DNA from: Takakia lepidozioides
Taxonomy: Eukaryota; Streptophyta; Takakiopsida; Takakiales; Takakiaceae
NCBI GenBank assembly: GCA_030704615.1
Contig: CM060731.1
Coordinates: 27,776,001-27,840,000, forward strand
Length of the DNA stretch: 64,000 nucleotides
Direction: 5' to 3'
In this document: positions 1-10,130 of the stretch, one piece after another
Layout: every line of letters begins with the position of its first letter
Numbering within the stretch: position 1 is the first letter of the stretch
Translations under genes and position numbers: made by a program
Notes under the pieces: generated by a model
What the model was told of the DNA's origin: nothing
Databases searched by the model: none
What the model saw: the letters and a program-made list of their open reading frames with translations, nothing else

Positions 1-160
1 TGCCCATGGGCACTTGTTCCATGCCAACGGGCCAGCTCAAATCTCCTCCAAGCTTACAGGCTCCTACCCTTCATTTCCATGCAAACCCCTAAAAATGCAC
101 CTATTTGTTGTACGTGGTGCTCCAAGGCTCAAGTTGGTAGAGTCACTAAGTCACTAGTGG

Positions 161-329
161 TAAGCAAGAACTTATTTGATTTCAATAATGGTACGTGCTG
201 GTACAATCCTCTTGAAATAGTGGTAAGTTGCAAGCTCTCCCTTCGCTCTCACACTTTAGTGGAGTTCAATAATGATAGTGCTCAATAGTGCAGGTACGCT
301 AATACATGGCTCTTGAAATAGTGGTAAGC
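161..329. repeat. Host-side degenerate tandem motif, left of the gypsy element
   Basis: Two successive units each end in a stretch like CTTGAAATAGTGGTAAG, and the second contains CACTTTAGTGGAGTTCAATA. The same unit continues to the right of the retrotransposon from 9923. The element therefore appears to have inserted into a pre-existing short tandem repeat. The six bases GTAAGC at 324-329 recur at 9923-9928 and are the best candidate target-site duplication, although the repetitive flank makes a chance match possible. Confidence 0.5.
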
Positions 330-334
330 TGTAA

Positions 335-523
335 TGTCGTGCGCATACATATCGCTACACAACTACATCGCTGTCCAAAACCACACAACACATGTGCACA
401 CCACACACTAGTATACCACTAGTCCACCACTAGTCCAGCCACTAGTCCAACCACTAGGCTACAACTAGTCAGTCACTAGGCTGCCACTATGCTGTCCACT
501 ATGGTAGTCACTAGTCCACACAA
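335..523. repeat. Block A, outer copy (direct repeat flanking the left LTR)
   Basis: This 189-bp block starts TGTCGTGCGCATACATATCG and ends CTAGTCCACACAA. It recurs almost exactly at 853-1041. Internally it is built of short CCACTAGTCCA-type repeats. It lies outside the LTR boundary at 524, where flanking host DNA would be expected. Confidence 0.8.
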
Positions 524-850
524 TGATAAAGAAGAGGAATACAAGCACAAGCTCATGCGAGCTCACAAATCTGAAGCATAAACTCATGCATATATAACCT
601 CATCACTCAAATACAAGTCAAGCCAAGTGCACCCCACGCCATGGGGAATCCACACTACGGCGCCATAGCTAGGCGCGGCGAGGCTCAACTCGAGAAAGAT
701 GAGCCTCCCGCGCTTGCCGTGAAGATAACCACTCCACGGCCTAAATCTGCCTTGACCCCTGGATTGACACTTGGGCCAATCCCAAATGTCAATATGTAAA
801 AGTTAGCTATTTCCTAGCTAGTTTCACACTAGTGGTAAAATAACTTGACA
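524..850 (-). repeat. 3' LTR of the gypsy element
   Basis: On the plus strand the block starts TGATAAAGAAGAGG and ends ATAACTTGACA, giving TG...CA ends. It matches 9596-9922 over 327 bp with about seven differences. The element runs on the minus strand, so this is the downstream LTR. No polypurine tract is visible next to it, because block A' (853-1041) lies there instead. Confidence 0.88.
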
Positions 851-852
851 GC

Positions 853-1041
853 TGTCGTGCGCATACATATCGCTACACAACTACATCGTTGTCCAAAACC
901 ACACAACACATGTGCACACCACACACTAGTATACCACTAGTCCACCACTAGTCCAACCACTAGTCCAACCACTAGGCTACAACTAGTCAGTCACTAGGCT
1001 GCCACTATGCTGCCCACTATGGCAGTCACTAGTCCACACAA
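853..1041. repeat. Block A', inner copy of the direct repeat
   Basis: Near-identical to 335-523 (a few substitutions). It occupies the position between the last coding sequence and the 3' LTR where the polypurine tract should be. It is absent next to the right LTR. Confidence 0.8.
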
Positions 1042-1300
1042 TCGCCCCCATAGCTGGTGCTTAGGTTCCTCTAAGTCCAGGTAGCCACAAGATGTGATAG
1101 TGACCATAGCATCACTAAGTTTTCCACCACTATCCCTACTACACTCAAACTCGATAGATCAAGAGGCCGGGTGCAAGAGTTGCCCCATCATTAGTCGCCG
1201 TCTTGCAACCTGTGAACTTGAGCTTGGGATCTCATGTATTGACTTCTATGAGCTTGGCCTCCCATGTCTTATTAGCTGCCTCCAGTCATGTCCACTGCCA

Positions 1301-1636
1301 CTATCCCAAGCAGTGTGGACACAACCAATCTCCGTCAGGAACTTTATCAAGAGGTGGTGTCAAGCATCCCATATGTCAACCCCTTGAGCATCGATCACAC
1401 ACCAGCATGGTGGCTGCCCCTTTGGCAGACCCACAGAGCATGCACCTCAAACTTGCAGGTACCACTGCCAAGTTTGGGTCAACTCTGCCATCGACATTGG
1501 GAAGGTGACATGGCGCACAATTACGCACATAGTCCTTCCAAGTCATGCCATCCCGACCCTCCAAGATCAGGACCCCTGAGGGCAACACCTCTTGAACCCT
1601 CAGAATAACACGCCCTGCAGTAACATTCAGAGTCAT
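1301..1636 (-). pseudogene. C-terminal end of the gypsy polyprotein with a PHD-type zinc finger
   Basis: The translation first continues the integrase C-terminus (residues MTLNVTAGRVILRV, then VLPSGVLILEG). It then shows a C4HC3 zinc-binding pattern from about 1444 to 1310: CMLC, an 11-residue gap, CDRC, four residues, HMGC, a loop, then DWLCPHC. The spacing, the CDRCSRG...HMGCLTPPL segment and the Trp two residues before the last cysteine pair are textbook PHD finger. PHD fingers usually read the histone H3 tail, so the inferred role is guiding integration or sensing chromatin, the job a chromodomain does in chromoviruses. One in-frame TGA at 1376-1378 sits where PHD fingers normally have Trp. 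A one-base frameshift separates this segment from the integrase near 1640. The stop at 1301-1303 is taken as the end of the polyprotein. Confidence 0.82.
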
Positions 1637-2721
1637 AGGAGCAATCTGTTGAAATAAACATAGTCACCAGGGCTAAACCTCCAAACCCCAGGACGATATC
1701 CTCCACCACGTATAGTGACATACCTCAACGTATCATGGTGCTGCGCAATGGCAAGGTTCTCAAAAGCCTTGGGCATGACTTTCTTGAACAACTCTGCATG
1801 CTGATCACATGCACGTACCCATACGTCCGGATCAACAAGGTTAAGGACTTGAGCAGTGTCCCTACGAATGGCTGCAGGCAAATCCGGCTCTCGGCCAAAG
1901 AGAAGGAAATATGGTGAGAAGGAGGCAAGTGATGCTTGTTTGCTGAACCTGTAGCCCATGGCTAACCAAGGAACCTGAAGATCCCAATCTCCTAGGTGTC
2001 CCTTCAAGCCATACTTGCGCAAACCCCTCTTCACCGTCTAAACAACTCTCTCTGCCAAGCCATCGGCCTCAGGATGATCCCGAGAAGTGGTGCGGTGGTC
2101 TATCAAGGCTTTATCACACAAAGCCTGAAACTCCCCCAAGAACTCTCTCCCTTGGTCCGTGAGTACCTCAGCTGGAGCACCAAATCGGCTAAGCACACGA
2201 TCCAAGAATGCATACGCAGACCCCTCACTAGCCTTGTCAGGCAATGGAACCAACTCAATCCACTTGGAGAAGTGCTCCACCATCACCAACACATATCTAT
2301 GGTGGCGCATAGTCAGTGGCAACGGTCCTGCGAAGTCAAGACTCCACCTGTAGCCCAATCCCATGATTGGTAACGGATGCAATTGTGGTGTAGGGGTGTT
2401 GAATGAAGCACGCACCCTGTCACACACCATGCACCTAGCCACGAACTGTTGCACCTCTGTATGCATACCACGCCACCAATACTGCCCCTGCAGTAAACTT
2501 TGAGTGCGTCGCACTCCAAAATGCCCCAACTCCTTATGGGCATGCCGCACTAACCGTGCACGCTGTGTGGGGTGAGGCACAATCCTCACCCGACCATCCT
2601 CCCACACTCGAAGTAGGTGTATCCCCTCCCACTTGAACCTCTTGGCTCGTTGCAAGATCCGATCCCTCTCCCTGGCAGTCACAGTGGCTGCCGTGTCTCC
2701 CGTGCGGAGGTAGTCCAACAC
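1633..2721 (-). pseudogene. Gypsy integrase domain
   Basis: Integrase joins element cDNA to host DNA. The N-terminal HHCC zinc site is visible as HAHKELGH followed by CMVC. The catalytic core has its three acidic residues in SLDFAGPL, LTDQGREF and HPEADGLAER. The C-terminal part (GDYVYF) leads into the PHD region. A TAG at 2038-2040 splits the domain exactly where a Gln is usual in integrases (before TVKRGLRKYG). The segment is in a different frame from the RNase H part upstream, so at least one frameshift lies near 2700. It is non-functional as it stands but clearly assignable. Confidence 0.9.
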
Positions 2722-4421
2722 AGCCGAATCTCTCTGGCACCACCTGGCTCATCACTAGCCTCAGGGTCTTCAGACACTTCATCTACAGTCATCCCTGTTG
2801 TAGGTCCAACCTGACCTCCCGATGCCAAGATACACAAAAATGCAGATGCGTGCCATCCCGGCACCATCTCCTCGTCCGTCTCACCATGCCACCGAGCTCC
2901 AATGTCATCCTCCTGGCTCATGCATGGATTGCGACTCAATCCATCCGCATCTCAATTGACCAAACCCGATCGATGCACAACCTGAAAGTCATACTCCTGG
3001 AGTATGAGTGCCCACCGTGCAAGCTTCCCCGTAAGCTTGTCTGACTCCATCAACCACTTGAGTGGCTGGTGATCCGTGACAATGATGAAAAGATAGCCGT
3101 ATAGATAGCACCTGAAGTGTGCCATGGCCCACACTGCAGCTAAGCACTCTCCCTCATATGAGCTGTACTTAGCCTCTGCAGCGTTGTTCGAGCGGCTAGC
3201 ATAAGCCACTACGAACTCTCTTCCCTCATCATCCACCTATGTGAGCACCGCTCCAAGCCCCAGCATGCTCCAATCCGTATGCAGTTGAAAGGGACGCCCC
3301 CTGATAGGTCGTCTCAGGATAGGCGTCGAGGTCAACCTCGCCTTGAGCTCTTGAAAAGCTCGTTCCTGCTCATCTTCCCACTGCCACTCCTGGTCCACCT
3401 TGGTCAGCTTGGTTAGAGCCTTTGCAATGGTACTAAATCCCTTAACAAACCGTCTATAATAGTTTGCCAACCCAATGAAAGCTCGAACTTGGCTCACATC
3501 CGTGGGGCGTGGAATTTGTGCAATGGCCTCTACCTTAGTCTATTGTACCCCCAATCCTCCAGGATATATCATGTGACCCAGATACTCAATCTGATTGTGG
3601 AAAAACTTGCACTTCCCCGGATGCAACTTCAATCCGTGCGCTCTCAAGTGCTCCAATACCACCTAAAGGTGTCTCTCATGCTCCTCCATCGTAACACTAA
3701 AGATGATGATGTCATCTATGTAGCACCGAGCAAAATCCACCCCTGCTAGAATCCTATCCATGACTCTCTGAAACTCTGCAGAAGCATTCTTAAGCCCAAA
3801 TGGTAAGAACCGCCACTGATATAGGCAATCCTTGCCGTGCTCATTGATCCCCCAAAATGCCGTCTTCTGCTTGTCCGCCTCCTTGATTGGCAACTGGTGA
3901 TATCCGGATCGTAAGTCCAAAGTACTTAAGACCTTAGCATGCCCGATGGCATCAAAGATCTCCTCTGGTGTTGGCATGGCATACTTATCGGACTTGGTCT
4001 GACGATTTATAGGCCGGTAATCACCGCACATACGTCTCTCCGTCCAATTGCCATAGACATCCTTCTTGGCTGGCATCAATGTGGCTGAAGCATACTCTCC
4101 ACCAGAGAGCTCCACCAAACCTGCCTCCCAAAGATCTTGAGTCCTCATCTGAATCAAAGACCTCTCCATGTCACTGTATCTATAGGGTCTCCGAAAGATT
4201 GGTGTGTCAGTGGCCAACTCAATACGGATCTCTTGACCCTTCAGTGCTCTCAAGTCCTTCAAACTGAAGGCAAAGCAATTCCTGTAAGCCCTCAGGAACC
4301 GCCGTATATGTCGTCTCTCTCCTCCGGTGACAATGGGTCCAACATCAGGCTCCCAATTGTCCTCCGTAACTGCAACCTTAAGTCTAGTGGGCTTAGAGGT
4401 AGAGGACGCGTCCAGTGGTTG
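2679..4421 (-). pseudogene. Gypsy reverse transcriptase and RNase H
   Basis: Reverse transcriptase copies element RNA into DNA. The catalytic box reads CYIDDIIIFS near 3715-3690, and the preceding fingers and palm segments (LDLRSGYHQLPIKEAD, WRFLPFGLKNA) are typical Ty3/gypsy. The connection (FIGLANYYRRFVKGF) and RNase H (LHTDWSMLGLGAVL, SYEGECLAAVWA, TDHQPLKWLM) follow in the same frame. Nonsense codons fall at about 3663-3665 (TAG), 3540 (TAG), 3237-3239 (TAG) and 2952-2954 (TGA). All lie where Gln or Arg would fit. The same frame extends upstream through one TAG (4422-4424) into the C-terminal part of the methyltransferase, so both were made as one polyprotein. Confidence 0.92.
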
Positions 4422-4727
4422 CTATGTTGCAACCTCTTGAGCAGTACTCCCTACCTGCTCAGTCAGTGACAAGGCCTCATCCTGCCCCATCATCTCATCC
4501 TCAAAGACTTCCTCCACCCGAGAAAAATCCCCAACCTCATCTTTCATCGCCACCTTGGCTGCCAACTCCCTCTTAACCTCGAGCACCTCCCACGTGTGCC
4601 ATGGATGCCTACACCCCGTGGTCCTCACATGCTCGCCCCCACTCACTACATGTATCGTCTCGGTAGGCAGAGAGACCATCAAGGGAAGTGTACTCCGCAC
4701 TCTGCGTTGCTCAGCCATAGCCAAGCT

Positions 4728-6048
4728 GATAATCCAGATCAAGCAATTGAGATCCATTGCTTGCCCCAACACTTGACGACGTGATGCCTCATAAAGAGAC
4801 GACACCGCCGTGGTACCAGTGGTAAAACCCATTGCCCGCTCACGCTCGTCAGCATTAGGCTCCACTAACTGCTGCAACTGAGCATCCCGCATGAGGCCAG
4901 GTCCACTATCCCGGAAAGCATGCGATCATGGGAAGCTGAGCAGTGTAGGTAATGCTGCTCGTGGTTGACCCACCTTGTTGACCACTACCAAAGGCGAATA
5001 ATCATCGTGTCTCACACGCTGAGACTGCCTCCCTGTGTCCAGAATGTTATCCACTGTGAGATGTGCTTGGTCGCTGCACCCCATCAAATGCACGCTTGAG
5101 CAGTGCGGATGGCATCAAGTTAGTCCACCATAGCCATGGACGATGAGCCCGTGACCCCACTGTAGCTGCATCTAGCAACACTGCTGACCCAAGCCACGAC
5201 CGGACTTGATGCACACTGGCCATCACCCTGGCCCGAGAATCGCCCATCAGTGGCACATTCTCCAAGATGTATGTTGGAGATACAGCTTGATGAAGCTGCA
5301 AGTGGCACAAAACCCGCACCATCTCCCAAAACAGACTCGACCTCGAGTCTCGCAATCCATTGTCATGCCCGGCTCATGAATGCCCTTGGCAGGGCCAACC
5401 TGCCACTACCAGATCAATGGAGCCAACCCGCTCCAAATCCTGCGCCCCCAACAACGAAATGTCTGCTGGCAAGGCCTGCTGATATCCACGAATTGCAGAC
5501 ACCAACAACAACTCAGGGTACCGCTGTACCAACTGAACAATATGGCGAAGTAAAACGCGTCGTGCAGTCTCATCCCTCTCCACATACAGGTAATGCCGAA
5601 CTCGTACACCTGCCTATAACACAACAGCCAATCCGGTGCTGATCCCGCCAAACAAGTCCAGAAGACAAATGCCTTCATCCGGATACTGCCACACAATAGG
5701 TGTGGTGTCCAATGGAGACAACTGAGGTGGTCCTGGTGCAATCCCCGCACTCTCCTCATCTCCTGACGGTACAAAAGCCTCCACCCAGGCTTGTTGCACC
5801 CGTCGATCAGCATCCCGCTGCAAATCCTTGCACGTGCCCCACAATGGAGTCTGAGCAACCATGGTAGGCAACTCCGTCATACCATACATGTCATCCTGCT
5901 CTCCCGGAGGTGGCACATCTTTTGAATGAGCGTTGCCCTCAAGCAACTCTCTAGGCCAACTCACTGCCGCTGTGAATGCTGCTAGTGTCGGCATCTTGCC
6001 TCGCTGGGCAACTGCAACTCCTCCTATGAACGTCACTGGGAGTTGCAC
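4728..6048 (-). pseudogene. DNMT3-like C5 cytosine methyltransferase domain inside the gypsy polyprotein
   Basis: C5 methyltransferases move a methyl group from S-adenosylmethionine to cytosine in DNA. Motifs appear in canonical order: motif I (AdoMet binding) LLDLFGGISTGL at about 5673-5617, with acidic partner YVERDE; motif IV with the catalytic cysteine, AGWPCQGHS, at 5401-5377; LFWEMVRVL then motif VI ILENVPLMG near 5260; motif VIII-like GSRAHRPWLWWTNL near 5160-5120; and motifs IX/X as ERERAMGF and RRQVLGQAMDLNCL at 4847-4740. The AHRPWLWW pattern resembles DNMT3 proteins more than DNMT1 or CMT. The domain lies after the protease (joined near 6050-6110 by a one-base shift) and in frame with RT at its end. 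It is broken by TAG (5614-5616), TGA (5374-5376) and a frameshift between about 4930 and 5050. The target-recognition region is short and I could not define it. Confidence 0.87.
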
Positions 6049-7136
6049 ACGCCGGCCCTCCCCTGACTGCCATGCAGGCCTATAGGAAGCTGACTCTTCC
6101 CAAAATCCAGGGTGAAGCCCATGGGGTACAACACTGCCCCACCAACCAAGACATCGTATGAGACCGCGTCTGTCACAATGGCCTTGGCTTGCATCACTGA
6201 GCCATCTGTAGCGTGATCCGGCCGTAGTCTGATAGCCAACTCACGTCGTGTCATGCCCCGAGCCTGCTCCAATCCTCCCAGAGACGTATGTATCTGGAAA
6301 CGACAAGGCTCCATATCTGCCTCCGTGAGGCCCAAGCCTGCAATAGCAGCTCTGCCCAGCATCAATGGCTGAGCTCCCGAGTCCAACAAGACCCGCAGTG
6401 GCCGGTACCTGTTGCCTGCCGGTCCACTCAAACAGAAAATGCCATCCTGGTTGTCTAACATGACAACTCCAGGTGTCATCATGGCGCGCTCAATGGCTGG
6501 CCTAGCTGGCAGCTCCATCAACCTGGCAGCTGCAGCTTGCCATGGCGCCGCCGTGGCAGTCTTGACCCTCAAATCCGAGGATCCCTCCGGCACTACACCT
6601 CCCACTATCTCCGCAGAAGATGAAGTAACATCCCCACTCTCACAGAGTGTAGCTGCTAGCCTGAACACCACAGCTGGTCTTACCCCCGGCGTCACAATCA
6701 TGGTAGCCGAGAACAATGGAGCCTGGCACACAGATGTGGCCGCTCCTAGCAGCACACTAGCTGCCGTAGCCTTGGCAACACTAGGGAGTGGTGCTACCCG
6801 TGTAGCTCTCCCCAATGGCATAGTAACCTCCGCCTCGGTAACAGTCGGGCGAGAACTAGGTGCCATGGATGGCGTCGACACTGTCTCCGCCAATGTGAAT
6901 GACTGAGGAAGCCTAGCCTGACGGCTTGCCTCCCCACGCTGTGGATCCAACTCCACCTCTGCACCTTGTGGCTCAGGAACTCGTGCTGCTCCTCGAGTCA
7001 CGGCTGCAGCAAACTCCACTTGCACTAGTGGTAGTGCTGCTCCACACATGAATCCCATACCTCCCACATCTCCTCCCTCAGGAGCAGGAGGTGGACCATC
7101 CGGCCTTAGAGCCGGTACCACCTGAGCTGTAGCCAT
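6033..7136 (-). pseudogene. Gypsy aspartic protease region
   Basis: A 367-residue open frame. The first two thirds are Ala/Pro/Thr-rich linker without a recognisable fold. The last third carries a retroviral-type aspartic protease: hydrophobic residues, then LLDSGAQPLML (catalytic DSG), a flap-like segment and VSYDVLVGGAVL, matching the ILG element of these proteases. It would cut the polyprotein. The frame is lost just after DFGKSQLPIGL, where the next frame gives the continuation into the methyltransferase region, so a one-base deletion is likely. A diverged relative of the linker segment occurs at 20985-21440. Confidence 0.82.
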
Positions 7137-7309
7137 TGCAGCAAGCCTCTTCTAGCTGTTGAAGCCGGTTGGCCATGCCTTGGTCAACACCCCTGACCTC
7201 CGCGTCCTTGGCCATGTTGAGCTTGCCCTTGGCCTGCACCTCGTGGCTGGCCACCTTGTCCTCTCTGGGCTGCTCCACCTCGTCCTCGGCCACCATTATT
7301 CTCTTGGAA

Positions 7310-8330
7310 CTGGCCTGGGCGCAACTCAGGATGCAAACCATAACACTAGGCCTCTCCATGCCCGTGCTTGCCACAATGCCCACACTGCAACTGTGTAGGC
7401 TGTGCATGTGCCGGCCCTTTGCCTCCCTCTGGGCAATCCTTCTTGACATGGGGTCCTCCACATGTCCAGCACACCACATCCGCCCGTTGTTGGCTAGCAA
7501 ATGAAAGGAGAGACCCCTGCATCTGAGGTCATCTCTGCCCTTCCCTGAGCTTCACCTGAGCCCCTTTGTTGCTCTATCCACTCTGCCAGCAAAAACACAT
7601 TTGCTAAGGTGGGTTGGGCCGCTTGTATGAGAGTTGCATCCCGCACCCTTCTCCTCAGCTCCTTGTCCAATATCCCATACCAAAATTGGACTGCCTGAGC
7701 TTCCGTAACCTCTTGAGTTACATTTATCAAGTGCCTCATGCGAGTGAAAGCCTCCCTCAAGCTCTCGGTCGGCTTCCGTTGGAACTCTTGCAAGCTCCGC
7801 AACTTCTCTGTCCTCACCCCTTGGTAGTTCCCTCTCAACTCTTCGAAGAACTCCACAACGGGGTTGAAGGCAAGCACGGGTACTAATGCTGGTGCGGTAG
7901 TGGCTTGGTTGGATGTCGTAGCTATTGTACCACCAGTCCCACTAGTCCCACTGCTACTTGCTGAAGCTGTCGGTGCAGCGGCAGGTGTAGCCACTGCCCT
8001 CGTGGCTCTAGTGCCCCTAGTGATGGAGACATAGTCGGGGGACCAGTACATCCTCCACTCCTCGATCTCAACCTCATGCCCCCACCTGAACTCATGGTAA
8101 TCATCCATAGGCGGCCCCTCAAGGTGTTGAAACAGCCCTTTCCATGCCATGAAAGGCGTAAATAGTTGTGGATTGCGCATTTGCTGCAAATCACACCAAC
8201 TATCAAACTCTTGGATAAAATCATCCAACCCGATGGTGCCCACCGCCCCAGAGTACCTTCGTGGCCCCTTGGTAGCTCCATACATCTCCTCCATTGTGTC
8301 CCACAACAATGGCAAAGAAACAACTTGCAC
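7310..8330 (-). pseudogene. Gypsy gag with two CCHC zinc knuckles
   Basis: The capsid-like part includes NPVVEFFEELRGNYQG, LREAFTRMRHLINVT and AVQFWYGILDKELRRRV, a pattern typical of plant gypsy gag. It is followed, after a frameshift near 7495, by two nucleocapsid knuckles. The first is CWTCGGPHVKKDC. The second is CGHCGKHGHGEA, then a TAG codon, then C. A Gly/Gln-rich tail (GRGRGGAAQRGQGG) follows. Gag packages the RNA. A second, better-separated copy of this region is at 59283-60100. Confidence 0.87.
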
Positions 8331-9595
8331 CGCCGGTATGAGTCATCCTGATTCACAATCCGAATCAGAACCTTCCGTAGAAGACACAAGAGGTGAAGGT
8401 GGCCTAAACCACACACCTCGTCTCGTGTACCCACTAGTATCGCTAGTGCTCGAACCGGCACTGTCCCCAGCAACTAGTGGTACCTCCGTGTTGACACTCA
8501 ACCGGTCATGAACATGTCCCTAATCCCCTCTCCACAAGGTAACCGGGTAGAGAACCTGTTGCGGCTTATGGTTTGGAATACTAAGTTTCTAACATAGCCT
8601 ACACCTGTACCTACATCCACCGCAAGCACTCCTACGGTTGGCTGGTCATCACCTCCAACCTCACCACAGGAGAAACAATGATGGTCTGGCTGGTCATCAC
8701 CCCAGCCTCACCATCGACAGCATGCTCTTGGACTAGCCGGTAATCAAATCCGGACCAATCACCTATAAAAACAAGCGCCCACACAAAACTAGCATGGCGC
8801 ACAGTCAAGCATGCAGGTATGGAGGGGATCCAAACACAAGAAATCAAAACGACAACTCCCCCACACCAAAAACAACTCCACGGTGTTGCTCCTGCAAGGG
8901 CACCCCAGCCCAAACCCGGACTGACTCTTGCCTCCACCTATGGAAAGGTCTTGGCCTAATGAGAGGGTGAAAACTACGAGGAAGAGAAGCTAAAGCAATG
9001 CCTAACCCCAGCATGCCCTCATCCCAACACTCTTCATCTCCTCTCTTCCCTCACTTACATGACCATGGGAATATCATGAAGATACTCCTCAAACCGTCCT
9101 CCACGAGCTTGAAAATTCGGCCTTCAAGACCATATGCCAGTCCTTATGAAGTCCACCAGTGCCTCCACGAGTCAGCACAGGCCGTCCACAGGTCAACACG
9201 GGCCACCACAGACCAGCACAGGCCCACACAGCTCACTGGTCACAGCCGTCACAGCCCCACACAGGCCACAGGTGGCAAATCTGAGAACCAAATCTCAGGT
9301 TAATCTACTCTTGACTGGTCCTCTTCCCAATCGTGCTTGCTCATGCATGTACACAATCTGAAACCATTAAGGTGCTCTGGAATTACCTGTTATATGGTGC
9401 TTTCATCTCTGAAGCTGAAGATCGAATGCCAAGGTCTACCACCTCGTAACCCACATCGCCTCCGCTTCTAACAACCAAGAGCTCCATGGTTCTCCTTGCA
9501 TAACAACTTGGTTTCTCTCATTCTCAAGCAAAAACCACAAGTGCTATAACTAACTCGTATCTGGCACTCACAGATACGAGCTCATCTTTCTCGAG
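8331..9595 (-). other. Untranslated leader of the gypsy element
   Basis: This lies between the 5' LTR and gag on the minus strand. I see no convincing coding sequence. A CAGCACAGG / GTCCACAGGTCAACACGGG-type short repeat lies near 9170-9270. The bases next to the 5' LTR do not match the usual initiator-Met-tRNA primer-binding site, so the primer is unknown. Confidence 0.6.
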
Positions 9596-9922
9596 TGATA
9601 AAGAAGAGGAATACAAGCATAAGCTCATGCGAGCTCACAAATCTGAGGCATAAACTCATGCATACATAACCTCATCACTCAAATACAAGTCAAGCCAAGT
9701 GCACCCCACGCCATAGGGAATCCACACTACGGCGCCATAGCTAGGCGCGGTGAGGCTCAACTCGAGAAAGATGAGCCTCCCGCGCTTGCCGTGAAGATAA
9801 CCACTCCAAGGCCTAAATCTGCCTTGACCCCTGGATTGACACTTGGGCCAATCCCAAATGTCAATATGTAAAAGCTAGCTATTTCCTAGCTAGTTTCACA
9901 CTAGTGGTAAAATAACTTGACA
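9596..9922 (-). repeat. 5' LTR of the gypsy element
   Basis: Plus-strand ends TGATAAAGAAG and ATAACTTGACA match those of 524-850 at the same 327-bp length. It is followed directly by GTAAGC, which is also found at 324-329. Confidence 0.88.
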
Positions 9923-10130
9923 GTAAGCTCTCCCTTCGCTGTCACACTTTAGTGGAGTTCAATATTGATAGCTCTCCCTCCGCTCTCACACTTTAGTGGA
10001 GTTCAATATTGATAGTGCTCAATAGTGCAGGTACGCTAGTACATGGCTCTTGAAATAGACTTGGTAAGGTGCATTGAAGCTCTTCTTTTGCTCTCACACC
10101 TTAATGGAGTTCAATAATGATAGTGCTCAT
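9923..10130. repeat. Host-side tandem motif, right flank
   Basis: The unit CTCTCCCT(T/C)CGCT, then CACTTTAGTGGAGTTCAATA, repeats twice in tandem here and a third time in diverged form near 10080-10130. It is the continuation of the repeat at 161-329. Confidence 0.6.

Larger units (their letters stand above)
330..9922 (-). mobile_element. Ty3/gypsy LTR retrotransposon carrying a cytosine methyltransferase and a PHD finger (decayed)
   Basis: Reading the minus strand, the order is 5' LTR (9596-9922), leader, gag with zinc knuckles, DSGA protease, C5 cytosine methyltransferase domain, RT with a YIDD box, RNase H, integrase with an HHCC finger and DDE residues, PHD finger, and 3' LTR (524-850). 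RNase H followed by integrase places it in Ty3/gypsy. The two LTRs differ at about seven of 327 positions by eye, six of them transitions, so insertion is fairly recent. At least five frameshifts and about ten nonsense codons mean this copy is not autonomous. A 189-bp block lies on both sides of the left LTR, which is abnormal. Related fragments lie near 21.0-21.4 kb and 59.3-60.2 kb. Methyltransferase-bearing retrotransposons have been reported from a charophyte alga and from dinoflagellates; the added PHD finger is not something I know from those reports. Confidence 0.9.
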
